The notes under the pieces: model-generated
What the model was told of the DNA's origin: nothing
What the model saw: the letters and a program-made list of their open reading frames with translations, nothing else
The model's database searches: none
Position numbers and translations under genes: made by a program
Assembly (NCBI GenBank): GCA_003241215.1
Contig: QFOL01000233.1
Coordinates: forward strand, 1-6,166
Direction: 5' to 3'
Origin: Agrobacterium fabrum
Lineage (GTDB): Bacteria; Pseudomonadota; Alphaproteobacteria; Rhizobiales; Rhizobiaceae
Length of the DNA stretch: 6,166 nt
In this document: positions 1 through 4,107 of the stretch, piece after piece
Layout of the letters: every line of letters begins with the position of its first letter
How positions within the stretch are numbered: position 1 is the first letter of the stretch

Positions 1-15
1 CAGAGATCATCTCTG
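1..15. promoter_or_regulatory. Interrupted palindrome at window edge, upstream of pdxH
   Basis: CAGAGAT and ATCTCTG face each other around a single central C, giving a 7+1+7 palindrome 35 nt before the pdxH start. The next base (G16) could pair with a C just outside the window, so the element may be longer. A central spacer of one base is more like a dimeric protein-binding site than an RNA hairpin. It could be an operator of pdxH or of a gene to the left that is not visible, or chance. No promoter boxes can be assigned with confidence. Confidence 0.25.
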
Positions 16-49
16 GGGTCCAAATCAGCTCGGGAGCATTTTAGTCAAT

Positions 50-670
50 ATGTCGGAAACGGGGTTAACATCCAGTGACTTCACGGAAGAAAATGAACCG
101 TTCACGCTTTTTGCCGAATGGCTGAAGGATGCGACGGCTTCCGAAATCAACGATCCGAACGCGGTAGCGCTTGCCACCGTGGACGAAAATGGCCTGCCGA
201 ATGTGCGCATGCTGCTGCTGAAAGGCGTCGACGACCGCGGCTTTGTTTTCTACACGAATTTCGAAAGCCAGAAGGGTCAGGAGATCCTCGGCCAGAAAAA
301 AGCGGCCATGTGTTTCCACTGGAAAAGCCTGCGGCGGCAGGTGCGCCTGCGCGGCGAGGTGGAGATCGTCAGTGACGGGGAGGCGGATGCCTATTACGCC
401 TCGCGTCCGCGCGGCAGCCGCATCGGCGCCTGGGCCTCGAAGCAGTCTCGGCCGCTGGAAGGCCGTTTCGCGCTGGAAAAGGCCGTGGCAGAATACACTG
501 CCAGATATGCCATCGGCGATATTCCGCGCCCGTCCTACTGGTCGGGTTTTCGCATTCGGCCGCTCAGCATTGAATTCTGGCACGACCGCAAGTTCCGCCT
601 GCATGACCGCATCGAATTCCGCCGCGAGACGCCTGACGGTGCATGGTCCAAGGTCCGCATGTATCCATGA
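50..670 (+). CDS. pdxH: Pyridoxamine/pyridoxine 5'-phosphate oxidase
   Basis: This FMN-dependent cytosolic enzyme oxidises pyridoxamine 5'-phosphate or pyridoxine 5'-phosphate with O2 to pyridoxal 5'-phosphate (PLP), the last step of PLP synthesis and salvage. The 206-residue length is normal for the family. Visible motifs are RMLLLKG (R53-G59) and FYTN (67-70), which form the FMN site; [10 protein letters not shown] (119-128); and the C-terminal signature [14 protein letters not shown] (174-187), which fits the family pattern. Aligning by eye to E. coli PdxH gives a constant offset of 14 and places the substrate residues at K58, Y115, R119, S123, R183 and H185, all conserved. The protein ends RMYP where E. 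coli has RLAP. The ATG at 50 is chosen because the N-terminus reads naturally into the family; a GGAG at 33-36 is 13 nt away, a rather long spacing. The gene stands alone, convergent with the transporter to its right. I am very sure of the identity. Confidence 0.97.
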   Translation: MSETGLTSSDFTEENEPFTLFAEWLKDATASEINDPNAVALATVDENGLPNVRMLLLKGVDDRGFVFYTNFESQKGQEILGQKKAAMCFHWKSLRRQVRLRGEVEIVSDGEADAYYASRPRGSRIGAWASKQSRPLEGRFALEKAVAEYTARYAIGDIPRPSYWSGFRIRPLSIEFWHDRKFRLHDRIEFRRETPDGAWSKVRMYP

Positions 671-671
671 T

Positions 672-704
672 TGCGGCGAAGGCGTTGACTGTGGCGAAGG
701 CGTT
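672..704. repeat. Two-copy 18-bp tandem repeat after pdxH
   Basis: The 15-mer TGCGGCGAAGGCGTT (672-686) recurs as TGTGGCGAAGGCGTT (690-704) with one mismatch and a period of 18 bp. It lies directly after the pdxH stop codon and is non-coding. It may be a remnant of slippage or part of the boundary of the adjacent palindromic element. No function is evident. Confidence 0.6.
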
Positions 705-737
705 CGGGTTGTTGGTGAAATCTCACGCCAAACTCGA

Positions 738-813
738 CGTCATCCTCGGGCTTGACCCGAGGATCCATGGTCGCGCCTGATTGTGGATCCTCGCCTCAAG
801 GGCGAGGATGACG
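738..813. repeat. Palindromic intergenic repeat element, copy 1
   Basis: Two inverted 30-nt arms (738-767 and 784-813) surround a 16-nt spacer. Each arm is itself a perfect hairpin with a 9-bp stem and a 5-nt loop. The left arm is ATCCTCGGG, loop CTTGA, CCCGAGGAT (742-764). The right arm is ATCCTCGCC, loop TCAAG, GGCGAGGAT (787-809). The arms match each other except at 749-750 and 756-757, where GG/CC in one is CC/GG in the other, so each small hairpin stays intact. The element sits between the 3' ends of the convergent genes pdxH and the transporter, where it could stop transcription from both sides, although no T-run follows. It looks like one of the short palindromic repeats dispersed between genes in alphaproteobacteria. 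That family assignment is from memory and needs a genome-wide count. Confidence 0.85.
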
Positions 814-862
814 GAGAAGGAAGCACACTGCTGTTGCAGTTGAAGGCAGTCCCTGTCTTCGC

Positions 863-1714
863 CTATTTCAGCAGCGAATCGAATAGCGGCAGGCCGATGA
901 CGGCGGAGATGGCGATCAGCCCATAGCAGATGCGCCGGAACGCCGCCTCGTCGGCAAGCCCGTGCAATCGCGCGCCGGCATAAAGGCCGGCCCCGTAAAA
1001 GGGCAGGGCGAGCAGGAAAAAGACGAAGACATCGGCGGTGAACAGGCCGCTGACAAAATAGCTGCCGGTGGAGATCACGGTCGAGATCGCGAAATATAAA
1101 ATGACGTTGGCGCGCACGAAGGCGCCTTTGAGGGCGCCGCCCAGCCAATAGGCGACGACGGGCGGGCCGCCCAGTTGCGCAGCCCCCGAAAACAGCCCGG
1201 CCAGAAACCCGGTGAAGACGGTGAGCGGCGTTTTCGGCCGGCCGCTATAACGCCAGCCGGACACAAGAAATACCAGCAGCACCACGACCACGCCGGAGAT
1301 GAGCCAGCGCAGGGTCAATGGATCCCCCTTTGAAAGCAACAGGGTGCCAACCGGCACGCCGACAAAGGCGCCGGCCGCCATGGTGAAGACCTCGCGCCGG
1401 TCGGCCATGCGAAAGGCAGGCGGTATCATGCCGAGCGTCAGGACACCGTCCACCACCAGCAGAACGGCTGAAGCGATACGCGGCCCGACGATGGCACTGG
1501 CCAATGGAATGAAAATGAGCGCCGCCCCGAAGCCGGAGAAACCGCGGGCGAGGCCGGCAAGAAACGCCGCTCCCGCAAACATGGCGAGCAGCGCCGGGCT
1601 ATGCGCGGTGACGAGCGAGGAGAAAAAATCGAGATAGGACGTGGATGACGGCACGGTTTCGAATACCTTTTTCGTAGCCCTGCTAAGGACGCCTGTCGCG
1701 GAAATTTCGGTCAC
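863..1714 (-). CDS. TauE/SafE family membrane transporter (sulfite/anion exporter-like)
   Basis: This is a predicted inner-membrane permease of the TauE/SafE family, whose members are linked to export or uptake of sulfite, sulfoacetate or other small organic anions; the substrate here cannot be told. With 283 residues it shows about eight or nine hydrophobic segments (near 41-57, 62-77, 80-100, 108-127, 136-152, 164-180, 203-223, 228-247 and 262-278). The two half-repeats carry the glycine-rich family motifs: ARGFSGFGAALIFIPL (56-71) in the first and GLFSGAAQLGGPPVVAYWL (173-191) in the second. The start is uncertain. The longest frame begins with GTG at 1714 and a poor ribosome site. An in-frame GTG at 1654 (residue 21) has AAAGG about 11 nt upstream and would give a 263-residue protein closer to the usual length. 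The gene is transcribed divergently from the MazG-like gene across 82 bp and ends facing pdxH. No sulfur-metabolism gene is visible nearby to suggest a substrate. Confidence 0.92.
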   Translation of the reverse strand: MTEISATGVLSRATKKVFETVPSSTSYLDFFSSLVTAHSPALLAMFAGAAFLAGLARGFSGFGAALIFIPLASAIVGPRIASAVLLVVDGVLTLGMIPPAFRMADRREVFTMAAGAFVGVPVGTLLLSKGDPLTLRWLISGVVVVLLVFLVSGWRYSGRPKTPLTVFTGFLAGLFSGAAQLGGPPVVAYWLGGALKGAFVRANVILYFAISTVISTGSYFVSGLFTADVFVFFLLALPFYGAGLYAGARLHGLADEAAFRRICYGLIAISAVIGLPLFDSLLK

Positions 1715-1736
1715 GGCGATATGGCGTCGCCCTTTC

Positions 1737-1758
1737 GAATCGACCTCACCGGAGAATC
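1737..1758. promoter_or_regulatory. Two GANTC (CcrM-type) sites in divergent intergenic region
   Basis: GAATCG occurs twice in direct orientation (1737-1742 and 1754-1759), 17 bp apart, inside the 82-bp gap between two divergent genes. GANTC is the recognition site of the CcrM adenine methylase of alphaproteobacteria, and in that group methylation at promoters can affect transcription through GcrA. Regulation here is inference. I found no convincing -35/-10 boxes. Confidence 0.35.
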
Positions 1759-1796
1759 GTGATTAGAGTTCTAGCCTACGAACAAAGGATGAACAA

Positions 1797-2102
1797 ATGC
1801 TCATGTCCATGATGCGCCAGTTCGAGGCGGCCTCGCAGAAATATGCCGATGAAAACGGGATCGCCCGTGATCCGGACTGGTACATGCTGAAGCTTCAGGA
1901 GGAGGTGGGCGAGGTGACGCAGGCCTGGAACCGGCTGACGGGGCGGGGGCGCAGCAAGGGCCGGAGCGAGGAAGACCTGAAGCGGGATCTGGCCGATGAA
2001 ACCGCCGATCTGCTCGGGCATGTGCTGCTGCTGGCGCATTCCAATGGTCTCGATATCGAGGCGTCGATAGAGCGGAAGTGGCGCTTCAGGCCTTCGGCAT
2101 GA
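1797..2102 (+). CDS. MazG-like nucleotide pyrophosphohydrolase
   Basis: This small all-alpha NTP pyrophosphohydrolase would hydrolyse (d)NTPs to the monophosphate and pyrophosphate, probably to clean non-canonical nucleotides from the pool in the cytoplasm. The 101-residue protein is one MazG domain. The metal-binding signature is present as E35-E36-x2-E39, then 28 residues, then E68-x2-D71, which fits EExxE(12-28)ExxD at its upper spacing limit. The helix after it (DLLGHVLLLAHSNGLD, 71-86) and the closing ERKW (92-95) are usual for stand-alone MazG-like proteins. AAAGGA at 1784-1789 lies 7 nt before the ATG and supports this start; an ATG at 1789 is out of frame. Stand-alone MazG proteins usually form dimers or tetramers. 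The linker between the two metal-binding halves (GRGRSKGRSEED, 49-60) is basic and hydrophilic, probably an exposed loop. It is not MazE or MazF despite the similar name. Its natural substrate cannot be read from the sequence. Confidence 0.92.
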   Translation: MLMSMMRQFEAASQKYADENGIARDPDWYMLKLQEEVGEVTQAWNRLTGRGRSKGRSEEDLKRDLADETADLLGHVLLLAHSNGLDIEASIERKWRFRPSA

Positions 2103-2128
2103 CCTCTGCTGCGAGTGGATCAGCCTTT

Positions 2129-2143
2129 GCGGCGGTCCGCCGC
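2129..2143. terminator. GC-rich hairpin between convergent genes
   Basis: GCGGCG, loop GTC, CGCCGC makes a perfect 6-bp GC stem in the 48-bp gap between the ends of the MazG-like gene (+) and the small membrane-protein gene (-). The position suits a bidirectional terminator, but neither side has a clear T-run, so the call is tentative. Confidence 0.3.
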
Positions 2144-2150
2144 TCGGTGT

Positions 2151-2528
2151 TTATGAGAGCGAAACGATAAAGAACAGAACGGCCAGCACAGCCGCCACCG
2201 GCGTCATGACCATGCGCTCCGGGCCGCTTCGCGACATGGCGTTCAATCCGATGCTCACTGCGAGAGTGCAGGCGATGGTCCAGATGCCGGGCTCGATGAA
2301 GCCCGCCGGCCAGATGCTGACAAGACCCGCCTTTTGCAGCGGAAAAGATGCGGCAAGGGCATAGATCGGGACAGACACGACGCTGGCGATGCGCTGCATG
2401 GCGGGCAATACCCTGTACTCGCCGCCCCAGGCAAAGCGACCGAAGGGCGCACCCGCCGCAAGGGCAATCTGAAACGCGGAAAGGGCGAGCAATATCAGCG
2501 TCGCGACCGACACCGCAACAAGTTGCAT
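2151..2528 (-). CDS. Conserved hypothetical small integral membrane protein
   Basis: I cannot assign a function. The 125-residue product has four predicted membrane helices. Counted from the chosen start they lie near 2-25 (very hydrophobic), 47-65, 81-97 and 104-123. Between helices 1 and 2 lies the polar stretch GAPFGRFAWGGEYRVLPAMQ, which resembles a G-P-x-G-R-x-x-WGG...VLP pattern I recall from uncharacterised membrane proteins of several phyla; this is memory, not a search. The track-length frame could begin at 2543, but the ATG at 2528 is preferred: it has GGAAGGGG five bases upstream, and the peptide then begins directly with helix 1. The gene lies 107 nt downstream of the HAD gene on the same strand, with a terminator-like hairpin between them, so it probably has its own promoter. 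Its stop faces the MazG-like gene. Confidence 0.78.
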   Translation of the reverse strand: MQLVAVSVATLILLALSAFQIALAAGAPFGRFAWGGEYRVLPAMQRIASVVSVPIYALAASFPLQKAGLVSIWPAGFIEPGIWTIACTLAVSIGLNAMSRSGPERMVMTPVAAVLAVLFFIVSLS

Positions 2529-2533
2529 GATCG

Positions 2534-2541
2534 CCCCTTCC
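2534..2541 (-). promoter_or_regulatory. Shine-Dalgarno that decides the start of the small membrane protein
   Basis: On the - strand GGAAGGGG stands 5 nt before the ATG at 2528. It overlaps codons 2-4 of the longer reading that would start at 2543, and no comparable site precedes 2543, so translation from 2528 is the better choice. Confidence 0.6.
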
Positions 2542-2553
2542 ATGGATGCGCCG

Positions 2554-2585
2554 CAATGAATTTAAATCAGGCCGGCCCGCCGGCC
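2554..2585 (-). terminator. Putative terminator downstream of the HAD gene
   Basis: Read on the - strand, GGCCGG, loop CGGG, CCGGCC (2585 to 2570) forms a strong GC hairpin and is followed at once by TGATTTAAATTCATT. This is T-rich but interrupted by A. It lies about 50 nt after the HAD stop and just before the membrane-protein gene, so it could end the VOC-HAD transcript. The imperfect T-tract is the reason for moderate confidence. Confidence 0.42.
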
Positions 2586-2635
2586 GGTATGGGCCTCACC
2601 ATAAAGACCGATGGCTAAGGCCATGTGACGCGGCT

Positions 2636-3310
2636 TCATGCCCCGGAAAGCAATACCTGCTGCATGAGACCGGCCACCGCATGAAGGTCGCTTGCAATGG
2701 CAATGCACTTCTCCCGCATTTCCTCGGTCGGCGGCGCCACATCCGGCACCATGATCGTCATCATGCCCGCCGATGTGGCTGAACGCACGCCCGAGTAGGA
2801 ATCCTCCAGCGCAAGGCAGCGGCCCGGATCGAGGCCAAGCCGTCGGGCTGCGGTGAGGTAGGGCATGGGTGCGGGTTTCGGTTCGGTATAGTCGCCGCGC
2901 GCGACGATGGTGTCGAAGCGTCTGAGAAGATCGTGGGGGCCGAGATGGCGAGTGACCGAATCGTGCCGCGACGAGGTGGCGATGGCGCGGCGGATATCGA
3001 GCCGGTCGAGCAGATCGAGAATGTCGATGACGCCCGGCTTCAGCGCCACGCCATCAGCCATCATCACGCCAAGATGCCGGAGCCAGGCGTCGCGGAAACT
3101 GTCGATCGGAAAATCCGCGCCATAATCGGCAAAGATGGTGCCGGTGATGACGTCCCACGGGCTGCCGCAGACCTTCTGATAGGTCTCGACCTTCATGCCG
3201 TGGCCGCCTTCCTCGGAGGCAGCCAGAAATGAATCGCGATAGAGCCTCTCGCTCTCGATCAGCAATCCGTCCATGTCGAAAACCACGGCCTGCGGAAGAA
3301 AGGGCAGCAT
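2636..3310 (-). CDS. HAD-superfamily hydrolase, subfamily IA (phosphatase / beta-phosphoglucomutase-like)
   Basis: This is a cytosolic magnesium-dependent phosphatase or phosphomutase of the haloacid-dehalogenase superfamily. All four motifs are present in the 224 residues. Motif I is VFDMDGLLIESE, with nucleophile D12 and acid/base D14. Motif II is ATSS (111-114), with T112 or S113 in the phosphate-binding position. Motif III is K145 in EPKPAP. Motif IV is LEDSYSG (168-174), with E169 and D170. The roughly 75-residue helical insert after motif I is a C1 cap, as in beta-phosphoglucomutase and phosphoglycolate or 2-deoxyglucose-6-phosphate phosphatases, so many sugar phosphates or nucleotides are possible substrates. 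The ATG at 3310 is only 3 nt after the stop of the VOC gene (TAA GCC ATG) and has no strong ribosome site of its own, which points to translational coupling. The family is certain; the substrate is unknown. Confidence 0.94.
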   Translation of the reverse strand: MLPFLPQAVVFDMDGLLIESERLYRDSFLAASEEGGHGMKVETYQKVCGSPWDVITGTIFADYGADFPIDSFRDAWLRHLGVMMADGVALKPGVIDILDLLDRLDIRRAIATSSRHDSVTRHLGPHDLLRRFDTIVARGDYTEPKPAPMPYLTAARRLGLDPGRCLALEDSYSGVRSATSAGMMTIMVPDVAPPTEEMREKCIAIASDLHAVAGLMQQVLLSGA

Positions 3311-3313
3311 GGC

Positions 3314-3751
3314 TTAACCGAACCGGAAGGGGCGTTCGCCGAGGCTCTCGAACGGGCGGATCAGGTAACCATCGGGATCGGCGACGATGAATTGCCGGTT
3401 GCCCACTTCGACCGTGCCGCGCCTGTACCATTTTTCCTCCAGCGGCATGACGAGGTCGATGGAGGATCGCTCCAGCCGGGAAAGAATGGGTTGCAGGGAG
3501 GGAACGGCGAGTTGCAGGTTCATGCCGCGGCCGAGCGGAAATTCAAGTGCGGCATTGTCAGTCACGAAGGTCCGGGTTGCGCCGATCTGGTCGATCATCA
3601 GCTGGGCATCGCCCAGCGCCAGATAGGTGAAACCCTCCTCGGGGCGCTCATAGACCACATGAAAACCGATCAGGTCGCAATAAAAGGCGCGGCTTTTCTG
3701 CCAGTCGCTGACGGCAAGTTCAGGAACGAGGGCATTTCGTATGATGGTCAT
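3314..3751 (-). CDS. VOC-superfamily (glyoxalase/bleomycin-resistance fold) protein
   Basis: This 145-residue protein has the two-module beta-alpha-beta-beta-beta fold of the vicinal oxygen chelate superfamily. Module one covers ALVPELAVSDWQKSRAFYCDLIGF (7-30) to LALGDAQLMID (44-54). Module two runs from MNLQLAVPSL (77-86) to the typical end ADPDGYLIRPFESLG (124-138). In glyoxalase-type members a His or Glu in the first strand binds metal. Here the first strand reads ALVPELAV with no His, so the protein resembles bleomycin-binding and other non-enzymatic or divergent VOC proteins; E135 near the end is kept. The frame is open up to an ATG at 3925, but the ATG at 3751 is chosen because AAAGGAGA stands just before it and the fold begins right there, giving the family's normal length. 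It probably leads a transcript with the HAD gene. Similarity to bleomycin-resistance proteins does not show that it confers resistance. Confidence 0.9.
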   Translation of the reverse strand: MTIIRNALVPELAVSDWQKSRAFYCDLIGFHVVYERPEEGFTYLALGDAQLMIDQIGATRTFVTDNAALEFPLGRGMNLQLAVPSLQPILSRLERSSIDLVMPLEEKWYRRGTVEVGNRQFIVADPDGYLIRPFESLGERPFRFG

Positions 3752-3753
3752 GG

Positions 3754-3761
3754 TCTCCTTT
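3754..3761 (-). promoter_or_regulatory. Strong Shine-Dalgarno of the VOC gene
   Basis: AAAGGAGA on the - strand, 2 nt before the ATG at 3751 (GGAG about 4 nt away), is the best ribosome site in this part of the window and fixes the VOC start here. The alternative ATG at 3925 has no such site and would run through the palindromic repeat. Confidence 0.75.
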
Positions 3762-3919
3762 GCCGCGCGGGCCCGGGGTGGGAGGAGGGGCCTGCCATGA
3801 GAGATGATCTTACCGTCTTCCCGGCCGCATGCCAGAGGAAACCTCATCATGGCAGCCATGTGCGGGGTTCTGGGCTGACAGGGCGGCGACAGGCTCAGTG
3901 CGATTGCGACTCTTTCTGC

Positions 3920-4032
3920 CGTCATTCCGGCCTTGAGCCGGAATCCAGCCAGCCCAAGTCCTTGGGCTGAAAAGAGTCGTCACGCCGCGCCGACGCGCGT
4001 CGACTGGATTCCGGCTCAAGGCCGGAATGACG
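3920..4032. repeat. Palindromic intergenic repeat element, copy 2 (113 bp)
   Basis: Two 29-nt arms (3920-3948 and 4004-4032) are perfect reverse complements around a 55-nt centre. Each arm is also a hairpin by itself: ATTCCGGC, loop CTTGA, GCCGGAAT (3924-3944), mirrored at 4008-4028. The centre carries two more palindromes: CAGCCCAAG-TC-CTTGGGCTG (3950-3969) and CGACGCGCGTCG (3991-4002). The outer bases CGTCAT, the CTTGA loop and ATCCA are shared with the element at 738-813, so both belong to one family. The size and the multi-palindrome design recall the RIME-type intergenic elements described in rhizobia; the exact family needs a search. It may act as a terminator for tldD, an mRNA stabiliser, or a binding site. 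Confidence 0.88.
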
Positions 4033-4107
4033 GACCGGGTATAGGGTGCCACGTCGTTTTGTCCGCGTTATCGACTCAACTGAGTGCAATCACCCGAAAA
4101 CCATCGC

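Larger units (their letters stand above)
3752..4107. other. 356-bp non-coding region between tldD and the VOC gene
   Basis: No gene is supported here. From the VOC side it holds the VOC ribosome site, a G-rich run on the + strand (3775-3790), an odd palindrome CATGGC-A-GCCATG (3848-3860), the large palindromic element (3920-4032), a small ACTCA-AC-TGAGT hairpin (4074-4085), and five GANTC sites (3908, 3941, 3974, 4007, 4073). The tldD stop is at 4108 on the same strand, so the region must hold the end of the tldD transcript and the leader and promoter of the VOC-HAD unit. I could not assign -35/-10 boxes. Confidence 0.7.

Noticed and set aside
65..604. 179-aa frame on the - strand across pdxH
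   Set aside because: It is a shadow of pdxH with Arg/Ala-rich composition and no recognisable domain.
1797..2102. Possible toxin-antitoxin component because of the MazG name
   Set aside because: MazG is a nucleotide pyrophosphohydrolase. There is no MazE/MazF-like gene next to it, and the neighbours are an unrelated transporter and a convergent membrane protein.
2086..2556. 156-aa frame on the - strand overlapping the small membrane protein
   Set aside because: It is an alternative frame of the same stretch. The product is Arg/Cys/His-rich, while the frame at 2151-2528 has clear membrane helices and a strong ribosome site.
3314..3751. Bleomycin-resistance determinant
   Set aside because: Only the general VOC fold is supported. 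Chromosomal VOC proteins of this kind have varied and mostly unknown roles, and no resistance context or mobile element is present.
3752..3925. 58-residue N-terminal extension of the VOC protein from an ATG at 3925
   Set aside because: The extension is low-complexity, reads into the palindromic repeat and has no ribosome site, whereas the ATG at 3751 follows AAAGGAGA and starts the conserved fold.
738..4032. CRISPR array or insertion sequence
   Set aside because: The repeats are two separate palindromic elements about 3.1 kb apart, with no regular direct repeats and spacers, no cas genes, no transposase and no target-site duplication that I can recognise.
3810..4052. 80-aa frame on the - strand through the repeat element
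   Set aside because: It is made almost entirely of translated palindrome. Peptides such as VIPALSRNP are a common artefact of this type of repeat.
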